A stretch of 61,427 nucleotides of DNA. Source: an uncultured Verrucomicrobiota bacterium. Its GTDB lineage: Bacteria > Verrucomicrobiota > Verrucomicrobiia > Opitutales > Opitutaceae. The stretch's first letter is position 1. Every line of letters starts with the position of its first letter. Positions 20,816 to 33,416 of the stretch are shown one piece after another. Location of the stretch: positions 1 through 61,427 of the forward strand of contig CAIVJE010000039.1 in NCBI GenBank assembly GCA_903906135.1, in the 5' to 3' direction. The translations under genes and the position numbers were made by a program. Below the pieces are notes generated by a model, which saw only the letters and a program-made list of their open reading frames with translations, searched no databases and was not told where the DNA came from.

Positions 20816-21095
20816 CGTCTAGGCCGAGGCTGGATTGGTCCGCTTCCGGCTGTCCGGTTGCGACCAGAGGATCAACGTGCGGAGTTTGCATTTAAATCCC
20901 GGGCTTAACCTAGACTTCAAGGGCTCAGGAAATTTCACGACAGGAAAGGCATGGGTAACTGTTTTTTGCAATCTAGGTAGAATGCATTCAGTAATTAATG
21001 ACCGTCTGCCTAGTCGCCTCCACAGTTTTATTTTGGGTCAGTAAGCAACTCGGTTAACCTTGGCTGAGATTAACCGCCGAGCTCGGCGCCTGGCT

Positions 21096-23768
21096 TCACT
21101 TGCCGAGGACTGAGCGCAGGCTTTTCCCGAGGTCACCCACTCGGTAGGGCTTGGTTAAGTAGTCGCAGAAGCCTAAGTCGAGATACTGGCGGCGCATGTC
21201 ATCATTGTCGTACCCGCTGGTCACAATCGCACAAACTTGGGGGTCGAGTTCGCGCAGCAGTTTGAAGGTCTCTTCTCCGCCCATCCCTCCGATGATCGTG
21301 AGGTCCATGATGACGGTGTCGTACGGCCGGCCGATATTGAGATAGCGTTTATAGAATTGGAGGGCTTCCTCGCCGTTTTTGGCGAGGTCAGTTTTGTAGC
21401 CGAGACTCGCGAGCATCCCACTGGTAAGTTCACAGATTTGGGGATCATCATCCATGAAAAGAATGCGGCCGGTGCCAAAGCGCAGACTCGGCGCGCGGCG
21501 CGCTTCAATTTCCTCTGGTTTATCCGCTTGGGGGAGGTAGACGGTGAAGGCTGTACCGACGCCCACTTCTGATTGGACGCTGATCTGCCCATTGTGCTGC
21601 TTGATATTGGCCAAAACTGTCGCGAGCCCGAGGCCCGTGCCCGTTTTTTTGGTCGTAAAAAAAGTGTCGTAAATATTAGCGAGATGCTCGGGCTTGATGC
21701 CGCCGCCATTGTCCCGCACTTCGATGGCGACGTAGGTATCGGCCGGCAGCGGCGGGACTTCGCCTTCCGCCAGCTTGACGTTTTTTGCCCTGATCCAAAT
21801 GCCGCCGCGACCCGTGGTCATGGACTGGATCGCGTTGATGATTAAATTTTGAAAAACCTGCAGGATCTGTCCGCGATCAACGCAAATAGCGCTGAGATCG
21901 GGTTCGATCTGCAGATCAAAGTTCACGGTCGAACCGGCGGCCGCGAGGCGGATGCTATCCTGCAGGAGATCCGCGGGCTTGATTACTTGGCGCACGGTGG
22001 TCCCGCCTTTAGCAAAAGTGAGCAGTTGTTTGCTGAGACTTTTTGCCGCCAGGCAAGCGCGCTCACTATTTTCCAGGCCGGCGGGGTCCCGCGCATCCTT
22101 GGCCATCGAAATTCCGCCCAGAATAGTGGTGAGTAAATTATTAAAGTCGTGCGCGATGCCTCCCGCGAGTTGACCGAGTGATTCAAAGCGGTTGGCGCGT
22201 ACGAGTTCTTCCGGGGTCAGGGTCATCTCGTCGGGATTGCGGAAAACGACGACCGTCCCGATCGCGCGGCCCACTTCGTTAATCACGGCACGGGTACTGA
22301 AAGCGATCGGCACGGCCGGGGCGGCGCCGTGGTCGATGGAAAATTCAGTATTGAGGGTGGTGGCTTCGCCGGTGGTGAGCGCTTTCGCAATCGGGCTTTC
22401 CCCCGGTTGTCCGCTGAGACGATGGGTGAGGCGAAAAAATTCACCCGAGGGTTGTCCGATAATTTCTTCGGCGGTGCCGCCGAGGAATTTTTCTGCTTGG
22501 GCGTTGATGAAAATAATTCGCCCAGTGGCATCAGTCAGCAGCACCGCTTCCTGCATTTCTCCTAAGAGAGTCGCGAGATGGGCGGCGGGTAGTTCTGGGC
22601 TGGGCTCAGTCGATCGCGCAGTTGGGGTGGACCCTTCTGGCATAGGCGCAATGAAGCCCAGCACGCGTTGGAGTTCCTTCCGGCGGGAGATGTGCCGAAC
22701 GATGCCCGCGTGGACTAAGAGCTCGCGCCCATCGTGGTGGCGCAGACGCAAATTATCGAAATAGGCTATCTGATTGGGATGCTGGGCGAGAAAATAGGCG
22801 GGCAGTCCCCCGGCGGTTTCATCCATGGGCAGCGCGCGCAAAAAAGATTCGAGCGTATCAGGTAGCTCATTCTCCGCATAACCGAGTTGGGCGCGAAAAC
22901 CGGCGGAGAGCCAGGCGAGCCCTTGAGAAAAATTAAGGTCAAACACGCCGAGGCGTCCGCGGTCGGCAATTTCGAGCAACCGTTCTTCCGCTCGTAGAGT
23001 GGTTTCTTCTACTTCCTTGCGCTCGCTGATATCGAGATGCGCGCCGATCACACGTTGCAGCGCTCCATTCGGTCCGTAAATCTGCATGCCGACGCTTTGC
23101 AGCCACACGTAGTAACCCGACGCATGCTTCATGCGGAATTCGAGGGCGAATTGCCGCGAGCCGGTGGCGCCGCCTCGACCTTGCCGATCGGGCGCCGCGG
23201 CGGAGTCATCGGGGTGAATTAGGGTTAGCCAAGTTTCATAGGTGTTGGGCAGCGCCGCGTCGGGGTATCCCAGTAAGCGTTTCCAGGTGGGCGAATAATA
23301 AACCTCTTGCTTTAGGAAATTGAGATCAAAGAAACCCAGCGGGCTGCGATCATTGAGTTGCGCGAGAAAATTATCGGGCACGGGGGCCGGCGTGGCCACG
23401 TTCGGCCGCGGGGGAGGCGTGATCGCTGGGCGATTAAGCAGGGCGAGATAGCGCCGGGGCTCATCACTGATTTTTTCGAGGCATAACCAGACGGCAAAAG
23501 CGGGGGCCTCGGTCGGTTGGATTTTCAGTTCCAGGGCTTGGGTTTGCGCGGCGGTCAGGACCACTTCCCATTGTAAGGCGATCCCGTCCGCTCCCTGGGT
23601 CGTCATTTCAAAGCTGAAAAGCGTGGGAAGGAACGCATTGACCGGCGGGGTGGCCGTGCCGGCCCAAAGTTCGCGCGCTGACGCATTGGCAATTTCCACG
23701 CGCCCATCAGCCGCGAGCACCAGCACCGCGGTGGCCAGTTCAGCGGTCGTGGGGCGATGAGTGAGCAT
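21096..23768 (-). CDS. multi-PAS hybrid histidine kinase with C-terminal receiver domain
   Basis: PAS segments, HisKA box LAGGIAHDFNNLLTTILGG, HATPase DNGGGIKPEHLANIYDTFFTTKKTGTGLGLA, REC domain ILFMDDDPQICELTSGMLASLGY...DTVIMDLTIIGGMGGEE. Confidence 0.92.
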   Translation of the reverse strand: MLTHRPTTAELATAVLVLAADGRVEIANASARELWAGTATPPVNAFLPTLFSFEMTTQGADGIALQWEVVLTAAQTQALELKIQPTEAPAFAVWLCLEKISDEPRRYLALLNRPAITPPPRPNVATPAPVPDNFLAQLNDRSPLGFFDLNFLKQEVYYSPTWKRLLGYPDAALPNTYETWLTLIHPDDSAAAPDRQGRGGATGSRQFALEFRMKHASGYYVWLQSVGMQIYGPNGALQRVIGAHLDISERKEVEETTLRAEERLLEIADRGRLGVFDLNFSQGLAWLSAGFRAQLGYAENELPDTLESFLRALPMDETAGGLPAYFLAQHPNQIAYFDNLRLRHHDGRELLVHAGIVRHISRRKELQRVLGFIAPMPEGSTPTARSTEPSPELPAAHLATLLGEMQEAVLLTDATGRIIFINAQAEKFLGGTAEEIIGQPSGEFFRLTHRLSGQPGESPIAKALTTGEATTLNTEFSIDHGAAPAVPIAFSTRAVINEVGRAIGTVVVFRNPDEMTLTPEELVRANRFESLGQLAGGIAHDFNNLLTTILGGISMAKDARDPAGLENSERACLAAKSLSKQLLTFAKGGTTVRQVIKPADLLQDSIRLAAAGSTVNFDLQIEPDLSAICVDRGQILQVFQNLIINAIQSMTTGRGGIWIRAKNVKLAEGEVPPLPADTYVAIEVRDNGGGIKPEHLANIYDTFFTTKKTGTGLGLATVLANIKQHNGQISVQSEVGVGTAFTVYLPQADKPEEIEARRAPSLRFGTGRILFMDDDPQICELTSGMLASLGYKTDLAKNGEEALQFYKRYLNIGRPYDTVIMDLTIIGGMGGEETFKLLRELDPQVCAIVTSGYDNDDMRRQYLDLGFCDYLTKPYRVGDLGKSLRSVLGK

Positions 23769-23782
23769 GGACTGGCCGAGTA

Positions 23783-24844
23783 TTAGACCGAGCGCGGCGC
23801 GAGCTGGGCAGCGCTCAGCGGTTGGCCTTGGGCCCAGCGGCGCACCCGTTGCTCGAGAAAATCAATCCAAACCGGCTGGTCATTGAGGCAGGGGATATGC
23901 TGAAAAGATTCGCCGCCGGCTGCCTTGAAGTCTTCGGCGCCTTCCATGCGAATCTCTTCGAGCGTCTCCAGACAATCGGTCACAAATGCGGGCGTAATAA
24001 CAATCAGACGTTTTTTCCCCTCGCGCGGCAGGCGCTCGAATTCAAAATCCGTGTACGGCGAAATCCATGGTTCACCCGCGATGCGTGATTGGAAGGAGAT
24101 CGACCATTTTTTGGCGTCGAGCCCTGCGCGGTGAACAAATTCGTGGGTGGTGCGGGTGACTTGCGCTTTGTAGCAGGTGGCGTGGGCGGGACTGCAGGTG
24201 GTGCAACAGTCGGGCACGATTTGACAATGGGCGTGCGAGGAGTCGGCCTTGGTTAGGTGCCGGACAGGAATCCCGTGGTAGCTGAAAAGTAGATGGTCGT
24301 GCGGCTGGCTAAAATAGGGGCGGGCGCTTTCGACCAGTGCGTGAATGTAATCCTCGTCCGCATAGTAGGGGAGGACAGATTCAATTTTCATGGCGGGGGC
24401 AATTTTAGCCGCCTCGCGGTATACTTTGGCGACGACCGTTTCCCAGCTCGACATTGCATAATGCGGGTACTGCGGAAAGAGCAGGAGCCGATCTACGCCT
24501 TGCGCGGCTAAGCGGGTCAGCGCGTCTGCGATTGAGGGGCGGCCATAATTCATCGCTAGTTCTATCGGTAGCTCGACCCGCGCTTGGAGCTTGGCCTGCG
24601 CGTGCTGACTGGTGACCACCAAGGGGGAGCCTTCCGCGGTCCAGACTTGCTCATAGGCATGCGCCGATTTTTTCGCGCGGAACGGAATGATGATGCCATT
24701 GACCAGCAGCCAGCGCCCGGGCTGGGCGGGGCGATCAATGACGCGCTCATCGCCCAGAAATTCCCGAAGGTAACGCTTCACATCCGGGACGGAGGTGGAA
24801 TCAGGGGAGCCGAGGTTAAGGAGGAGGACAGCCTGCTTGAACAT
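23783..24844 (-). CDS. hemH: ferrochelatase
   Basis: AVLLLNLGSPDSTSVPDVKRYLREFLGDERVID; LLFSYHGIPVRHL; start at MFKQAVLL preferred over ORF start 24937. Confidence 0.93.
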   Translation of the reverse strand: MFKQAVLLLNLGSPDSTSVPDVKRYLREFLGDERVIDRPAQPGRWLLVNGIIIPFRAKKSAHAYEQVWTAEGSPLVVTSQHAQAKLQARVELPIELAMNYGRPSIADALTRLAAQGVDRLLLFPQYPHYAMSSWETVVAKVYREAAKIAPAMKIESVLPYYADEDYIHALVESARPYFSQPHDHLLFSYHGIPVRHLTKADSSHAHCQIVPDCCTTCSPAHATCYKAQVTRTTHEFVHRAGLDAKKWSISFQSRIAGEPWISPYTDFEFERLPREGKKRLIVITPAFVTDCLETLEEIRMEGAEDFKAAGGESFQHIPCLNDQPVWIDFLEQRVRRWAQGQPLSAAQLAPRSV

Positions 24845-24935
24845 GGTTCTTAAAGGGTCATTTTCGTGCCGAATGTCAATCGACGGAGTAGCATTTTTGA
24901 TTGCTCGAAGTGAAAGTAAATCGGACAACAACCGC

Positions 24936-26528
24936 ATGACTGCGTTGCGTGCTCCTGTCTTGCTGATTATCCGCGATGGCTGGGGCCAAAATCCTCATCC
25001 CGAGCAAAGTAAATTTAATGCAGTGCATTTGGCGCAGAAACCCTGCGATGACCAGCTGCAGGCCCACTATCCTCGCACCTTAGTGGCCGCGAGTGGATTG
25101 GATGTGGGTTTGCCTGATGGCCAGATGGGCAATTCGGAAGTGGGACATGAAAACATCGGCGCGGGGCGCATCGTTGATCAGGAATTGGTGCGGTTGAATA
25201 AATTATTTTCCGAGAAGCAACTCGCGCAGAATCCCGTCTGGCGTGCCGCCGTCGCGCGGGTGCAAGCAGCGCCCTCGGCGAAACTCCACTTAATGGGCAT
25301 CGTTTCTGATGGTGGCGTCCATGGTATGCTGGAGCACCTCTACGGGATTTTGCGCCAGGCGAAAGCGGATGGGCTGACGTCAGCCCAGGTGTTTATTCAC
25401 GCTTTTACCGATGGCCGCGATACGCCGCCGCAGAGCGGGCTCGGCTATATTCAGCAGCTGGAAGTTAAATTGCGGGAGATCGGCCTCGGGCAGATCGCGA
25501 CAGTGTGCGGCCGCTTCTGGGCCATGGATCGCGACAACCGCTGGGAGCGCGTGCAAAAAGCTTATGATCTGCTGACCGGGCGTCAGGCGATGGCGACGGC
25601 CCGCAGCGCGGAAGCGGCCATGGCTAATTATTACGCACATCCACTCAGCCCGACGCAACAAGGCGATGAATTTGTGCCCGCCACCTGGCTGGTGGACGCC
25701 GCCGGCCGACCGCTCGCCACCATCGGCGATGGTGATGCGGTGCTTTTTTATAATTATCGCGGGGATCGTCCGCGGGAGATCACGAAGGCTTTTGTCCTCG
25801 ATGATTTTAAAGAATTTCCCCGTGGGAAGAAGCTCGATCTCTATTACGCCACAATGACTGAGTATGAGGCTGGCTTGCCGGTTCAGGTGATCTCGGGTAA
25901 GCCGGCGGCTTTAAAAAATATCCTAGCCCAAGTGGTGAGTGACGCGGGCATCGGGCAATTTCGCTGCGCGGAGACCGAAAAGAATCCGCACGTTACTTTT
26001 TTCTTTAACAACTATCGCGCCACCCCGTTTCCGGGCGAGGATCGCGCTTGTCCGGCCAGTCCCAAGGTTCCGACTTATGATCTGCAGCCTGAAATGTCTG
26101 CGGCCGAGGTGACCGCCGCCGCCGAAGCAGCGATCCTTTCTGGTCAATACGGTCTCATCGTCGTTAATTACGCTAATCCCGACATGGTCGGCCACACCGG
26201 CTCGCTGCCGGCGGCGATCAAGGCCTGTGAAGCAACTGATCGCGGGGTGGGGATCTTACTTGCCGCCCTGGCTAAGATGAAGGGTCAAGCGGTGATTCTG
26301 GCCGATCACGGCAATGCTGAGCAGATGTGGGATCCGATTAATAACGGACCCCATACTGCGCACACGCTTAACCTGGTTGAAGTTTTCGTCGTCGGCGCAG
26401 GGTTGCTCGCCGGAGAGACCAAGATGCGGTCCGGCGGTCGCTTGGCCGACATTGCGCCCACGGTTCTCCAACTTATGGGGTTGCCCAAACCCGTCGAGAT
26501 GACCGGCCAGAGCTTGATTTTAGGTTAA
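24936..26528 (+). CDS. gpmI: 2,3-bisphosphoglycerate-independent phosphoglycerate mutase
   Basis: VLLIIRDGWGQNPHPEQSKFNAV, DGQMGNSEVGHENIGAGRIV, ILADHGNAEQMWD; ORF opens at 24795. Confidence 0.94.
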   Translation: MTALRAPVLLIIRDGWGQNPHPEQSKFNAVHLAQKPCDDQLQAHYPRTLVAASGLDVGLPDGQMGNSEVGHENIGAGRIVDQELVRLNKLFSEKQLAQNPVWRAAVARVQAAPSAKLHLMGIVSDGGVHGMLEHLYGILRQAKADGLTSAQVFIHAFTDGRDTPPQSGLGYIQQLEVKLREIGLGQIATVCGRFWAMDRDNRWERVQKAYDLLTGRQAMATARSAEAAMANYYAHPLSPTQQGDEFVPATWLVDAAGRPLATIGDGDAVLFYNYRGDRPREITKAFVLDDFKEFPRGKKLDLYYATMTEYEAGLPVQVISGKPAALKNILAQVVSDAGIGQFRCAETEKNPHVTFFFNNYRATPFPGEDRACPASPKVPTYDLQPEMSAAEVTAAAEAAILSGQYGLIVVNYANPDMVGHTGSLPAAIKACEATDRGVGILLAALAKMKGQAVILADHGNAEQMWDPINNGPHTAHTLNLVEVFVVGAGLLAGETKMRSGGRLADIAPTVLQLMGLPKPVEMTGQSLILG

Positions 26529-26801
26529 TCGCTCGCGGTTAGCCAAGGGCCAGCGTGGCGGTTTTTTCTGGAACTACCGGCGATGATGCGGGTGATCTCG
26601 ATGCGTTAGGCTTGGTCTAATAAGATTAATTTAGCGGAGACCTCTCTAGTGGGTAAAAAATAGCCGAAGACTTGGGGCTTTTTTTAGGCCCGATTAGCTG
26701 AGTGGGGAGGGGGGATTTGAAGCGCCCCGTCGCGTGTCATAGGGGGTTAAATTCTGATTGCCCCGATTGAGGACGGGCCGTTTGTTTGCGTGTTCTGCCC
26801 T

Positions 26802-28972
<2,171 letters not shown>

Positions 28973-29001
28973 AAATTATTAGCCACCCGCTTTCGGCGAG
29001 C

Positions 29002-29031
29002 GCCGGTCACTCGATGAGGACCGGCTTTTTT
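29002..29031 (+). terminator. Rho-independent terminator after first PII gene
   Basis: GCCGGTC-actcgatgag-GACCGGC followed by TTTTTT. Confidence 0.8.
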
Positions 29032-29202
29032 ATGCCCCGTCTGCCCGTGGGGCGTATGCGCGGGCGATCTAACGCTGACCCGGTCGCCTGACCGGTTAAA
29101 TGGCTGGGCCGAGGCCTAGGAGTCTTCTCCGGTGTCCATGGTTAAGGTATCGGGCCCGTGGATTTTAAGAAATTACGACGCTCGGCATATATTTTTTATG
29201 CA

Positions 29203-29218
29203 TGGCATCATAGTTGCT
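29203..29218 (+). promoter_or_regulatory. candidate sigma-54 (-24/-12) promoter of amtB
   Basis: TGGCATCATAGTTGCT: GG and GC dinucleotides separated by exactly 10 nt (consensus TGGCAC-N5-TTGC), 20 nt before amtB ATG. Confidence 0.65.
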
Positions 29219-29238
29219 CAAGAGGATGAGCACATCCT

Positions 29239-30690
29239 ATGAAAAAAACCTTATATCGCTTACTCCGTTTCGCCACCTTTGCGGGTCTGGCGTTGCTGGC
29301 GACCCAGACCGCGTTGGCACAAACTAACGTCGTGGCTCCCGCGGCTCCGACGGCTGACGAGCGCATCGCTGCGTTGGAGGCCTACATCAATAATACTGAT
29401 CCGGGGAAATCGCTCACCGGCGTGGCTGGTCCGGGTCACAATGCGTGGATGATGACGAGCGCTGCGTTAGTGCTCTTCATGACTCTGCCTGGTCTCGCGC
29501 TTTTCTATGGTGGTTTGGTCCGCACTAAAAACGTGCTCTCCGTCATGGCGCAATGCTTGGGCATCGCTGGTCTGGTTACCATCTTGTGGTGGGCATTCGG
29601 TTATAGTCTCGTGTTCGGGAAAAATTTCGGGAGCCCATTTTTGGGCGGCTCAGAATTTTTCTTTTTTAAAGGCGTCGAGAGCGCGACGAATACCGATTAT
29701 GCTTATTGGGTCTCGCATAATGTTTTCGCGATTTACCAACTCATGTTCGCGATTATTACCCCGGCGCTCATCGTCGGCGCTATCGCCGAGCGCCTGAAGT
29801 TTTCTGCGCTCATGGTTTTTGTCACGGTCTGGATGTTCGTGGTTTATTTCCCGTTGGCGCACATGATCTGGGGCGTCACGGGCTATATGAACGGTGTTTG
29901 GAACGCTGGGGCCGCGATTAAAGCAATCGATTTTGCCGGCGGCACCGTGGTGCACATGTCTTCAGGGTGGTCAGCCTTGATTCTTTGCTTAATTCTGGGG
30001 CCGCGGCTGGGTTTCGGGAAAACTCCGATGCCGCCGCATAGCTTGGTGCTGTGCATGGTGGGCACTGGCATGCTCTGGGTGGGTTGGTACGGCTTTAATG
30101 CTGGTTCGGCCGTCGCCGCTGACGGCGTGGCGGCGAATGCCTTTACGACGACGACGCTCGCGACCGCCGTGGCTTCGTTCACGTGGGCGGCACTCGAATA
30201 TTTTACCCGTGGCAAAGCGAGCGTCCTCGGCTTTTGCTCCGGGGCGATCGCTGGATTGGTGGTCGTCACCCCAGCGTGCGGTTTCATCACCAGCACCTCT
30301 TCGGTTTGGGTCGGCCTGCTGGCCGGCGCGATTCCGTTTCTCGCCTGTACCAAATTGAAAGGCTGGCTCAAATATGATGACGCGCTTGATACCTTTGGCG
30401 TGCATGCCGTCGGCGGCACCTTGGGGGCTTTTATTACCGGTATCTTTGCCACGGCTTCGGTTAATGGTAACCTCAATACGAATCTCAAGGCTATCGTCGG
30501 TCACTCCCTCTGGTTGGAGCAGCTGAAAGCCATGGGGCTAACCGTTGCTCTTTCGGTGGTTTCAACAGTGATCATTGCCTACGTGATCAAAGCCACGATC
30601 GGTCTGCGCCCTGAGCTCGAGGATGAGCAAACGGGCCTCGATCTCACCGATCACGGGGAGGAAGGCTATATCTACGAAGCCAAATCATAA
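29239..30690 (+). CDS. amtB: ammonium transporter
   Basis: 483 aa; GLALFYGGLVRTKNVLSVMAQCLGI, DFAGGTVVHMSSGWSALI, DTFGVHAVGGTLGAFITGIFA. Confidence 0.95.
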   Translation: MKKTLYRLLRFATFAGLALLATQTALAQTNVVAPAAPTADERIAALEAYINNTDPGKSLTGVAGPGHNAWMMTSAALVLFMTLPGLALFYGGLVRTKNVLSVMAQCLGIAGLVTILWWAFGYSLVFGKNFGSPFLGGSEFFFFKGVESATNTDYAYWVSHNVFAIYQLMFAIITPALIVGAIAERLKFSALMVFVTVWMFVVYFPLAHMIWGVTGYMNGVWNAGAAIKAIDFAGGTVVHMSSGWSALILCLILGPRLGFGKTPMPPHSLVLCMVGTGMLWVGWYGFNAGSAVAADGVAANAFTTTTLATAVASFTWAALEYFTRGKASVLGFCSGAIAGLVVVTPACGFITSTSSVWVGLLAGAIPFLACTKLKGWLKYDDALDTFGVHAVGGTLGAFITGIFATASVNGNLNTNLKAIVGHSLWLEQLKAMGLTVALSVVSTVIIAYVIKATIGLRPELEDEQTGLDLTDHGEEGYIYEAKS

Positions 30691-30698
30691 GCCCTTAA

Positions 30699-31049
<351 letters not shown>

Positions 31050-31071
31050 TTTTTGGGGTTGTCGTCAATCT

Positions 31072-31101
31072 AGCCGGTCTCCGCAGGGAGGCCGGCTTTT
31101 T
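31072..31101 (+). terminator. Rho-independent terminator after amtB-glnK
   Basis: AGCCGGTCTCC-gcag-GGAGGCCGGCT (11 bp with one G-T wobble) followed by a T-rich tract. Confidence 0.85.
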
Positions 31102-31143
31102 CTTTGATAAATGCTGCGAGCTGCCCATGATGAGTTTCTTGTA

Positions 31144-32076
31144 ATGGCTTCATCATTGGCGCTTAAAATTTTAGATTCCCATACTGGAGGTGAGCCGACT
31201 CGGCTCGTGCTCGCGGGAGGTCCAGAGCTGGGCGGGGGTCCACTCGCGGAGCGCGTAAAAATATTTCAGACTGAGTACGATTCCTTTCGATCGGCGATTG
31301 TTAACGAGCCCCGCGGTTCGGCCATGGTGGTGGGCGCGCTGCTCTGCGCCCCGCATGATCTTAGCTGCCAGTTTGGCGTTATTTTTTTTAATAATGTGGG
31401 CTACCTCGGCATGTGCGGGCACGGCACGATGGGCCTGGTAGTGTCACTAGCTTATCTGGGACGGCTCCAGCCTGGCCTGGTGCGGATTGATACGCCCGTG
31501 GGCCCCATCGAGGCGATCCTGCACGCTAATGGAGAAGTCTCGGTGACTAATGTTGCGAGCTATCGCCGCGAGCGCGGGCTCAAGCTCACTTTGCCCGGCG
31601 GCGGGAACGTATCGTGCGACCTCGCTTGGGGCGGCAATTGGTTTTGCCTCATCGAGCAGCATGGACTGTCTCTGGCATTAGCCAATCTAGCTCAATTAAC
31701 CGATTATTGTGGCCGCGTCCGTCAGGCACTCAAGGCCGCGGGTTTTCCGGAAGTTGATCATGTCGAATTGTGTGACCGTTCAGCGCGGGTGGGGGTTGAT
31801 AGTAAGAATTTTGTGCTTTGTCCTGGCCTCGCTTATGATCGTTCCCCTTGCGGCACGGGCACGAGTGCCAAACTCGCTTGCCTCGCCGCTGACGGCAAGC
31901 TGGCCCCCGACGTGGAATGGGTGCAGGAAAGCATCGTGGGCAGCATTTTTCGGGCGAAATATTCTCGGCGCGGGGAGGAAATTATCCCCACCATTACGGG
32001 ATCAGCTCATGTCATGGGGGAGGGCACGCTGATCTTGGATCCAGAAGATCCTTTCTGCTGGGGCCTTCCGGCCTGA
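31144..32076 (+). CDS. proline racemase-family enzyme, probable 4-hydroxyproline 2-epimerase
   Basis: DSHTGGEPTRLV; catalytic motifs MCGHGTMG and SPCGTGTSA with both Cys present. Confidence 0.88.
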   Translation: MASSLALKILDSHTGGEPTRLVLAGGPELGGGPLAERVKIFQTEYDSFRSAIVNEPRGSAMVVGALLCAPHDLSCQFGVIFFNNVGYLGMCGHGTMGLVVSLAYLGRLQPGLVRIDTPVGPIEAILHANGEVSVTNVASYRRERGLKLTLPGGGNVSCDLAWGGNWFCLIEQHGLSLALANLAQLTDYCGRVRQALKAAGFPEVDHVELCDRSARVGVDSKNFVLCPGLAYDRSPCGTGTSAKLACLAADGKLAPDVEWVQESIVGSIFRAKYSRRGEEIIPTITGSAHVMGEGTLILDPEDPFCWGLPA

Positions 32077-32105
32077 TTATCGTAATTATCCATTATATTT
32101 AAGTT

Positions 32106-33368
32106 ATGCGTGAATCAAAATCAGTGATCGTCTGCGGCGGAGGCATCGTGGGCCTGTGCTGTGCCTATTATTTAGCCCGTGAGGGACGCAGTGTCACCGT
32201 GCTGGAGCGCAATGGGGAAGTGCGTGATCATTGTGCGCTCGGCAGCGCTGGTTATGTTTCGCCGAGTCACGTCATTCCCCTCGCGGCGCCGGGCATGGTC
32301 TGGCAGGGCCTGAAGTGGATGCTTAATCCCCGCAGTCCATTCTATATTAAGCCGCGCCTCGATAGCGATTTGCTCCGCTGGAGTTGGCTTTTCATGCGCT
32401 CCGCCAATCGGGCGCACGTGGAGCGCGCTGCGCCAATTTTGCGTGATCTTTGTGTGGCCAGTCGCGCGCTTTTCGAAGAATTAGACGATATTACCGGTCA
32501 TGCTTTTGAGTTTAAAAAAGAGGGTCTGCTCAATCTTTGTAAAACAGCGGCCGGCCTAGATCACGAAGCCCACGGCCTCGCCCGCATTGCCAATGAACTC
32601 GGCGTTGAGGCCCAAATCTTAAATGCCGCGCAGACTGCGGCGCTGGAGCCGGGCATTAAACTGGATGTCGCCGGTTCAGTTTATTTTCCGATTGATGCTC
32701 ACCTGACGCCGTGGCGTTTCGCGCAAACCCTGACGGCTTTGCTCAAGGAGATGGGCGTGCGCTTCCAATGGAATACGACAATTTTTGGTTGGCGAACTGA
32801 GGCCGGACGGATTGCCGCGGTGCAAACCACGGCGGGTGATTTACTCGCCGATGAATTTGTTCTCACGGGTGGTTCGTGGGCCCCTTCGATGCTGACGGGT
32901 TTGGGCCTTCGGCTGCCGTTGCAAGCCGGCAAAGGCTACAGTCTTACTTTGCCGCAGCCGCGCTTTAAAGTTACTAAGCCCATGATCTGTACTGAGCGCC
33001 GGATCGCGGTAACGCCCATGGGGGACACCCTGCGCTTTGGTGGCACGATGGAGTTAAGTGGGATTAACCATCACGTGCGGCTGGAGCGGGTGCAGCAGAT
33101 TATTGATTCTGTGCCGCTTTATTTTCCCGAACTTACGGCCGCAGATTTTTCTGGGATTCAGCCTTGGCATGGTTTGCGGCCAGTGGCCCCCGACGGCATG
33201 CCTTATCTGGGTCGCTTTAATCGTTATCGAAATCTGACGGCGGCTTGTGGCCACGCCATGTTGGGGGTTACAATGGCGCCCATCAGTGGCTTGCTCGTAG
33301 CTGAAATTCTCGCCGGTCGTAAACCCTCGGTAGCTTTGCAGATGCTGGACCCTAATCGGTACGCCTAA
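32106..33368 (+). CDS. FAD-dependent D-amino acid dehydrogenase (DadA-like), probable D-hydroxyproline dehydrogenase
   Basis: VIVCGGGIVGLCCAYYLAREGRSVTVLER dinucleotide fold; C-terminal PWHGLRPVAPDGMPYLG. Confidence 0.87.
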   Translation: MRESKSVIVCGGGIVGLCCAYYLAREGRSVTVLERNGEVRDHCALGSAGYVSPSHVIPLAAPGMVWQGLKWMLNPRSPFYIKPRLDSDLLRWSWLFMRSANRAHVERAAPILRDLCVASRALFEELDDITGHAFEFKKEGLLNLCKTAAGLDHEAHGLARIANELGVEAQILNAAQTAALEPGIKLDVAGSVYFPIDAHLTPWRFAQTLTALLKEMGVRFQWNTTIFGWRTEAGRIAAVQTTAGDLLADEFVLTGGSWAPSMLTGLGLRLPLQAGKGYSLTLPQPRFKVTKPMICTERRIAVTPMGDTLRFGGTMELSGINHHVRLERVQQIIDSVPLYFPELTAADFSGIQPWHGLRPVAPDGMPYLGRFNRYRNLTAACGHAMLGVTMAPISGLLVAEILAGRKPSVALQMLDPNRYA

Positions 33369-33416
33369 TTTTTCTAAATCCAACCCGAGCGAGGACCGCT
33401 GTACCGCAAAAATTAA

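Noticed and set aside
26650-26695. Possible terminator (AGCC...GGCT followed by TTTTTTT) after gpmI
   Set aside because: Only about 4 bp of stem despite a good T-tract; too weak to list as a feature.
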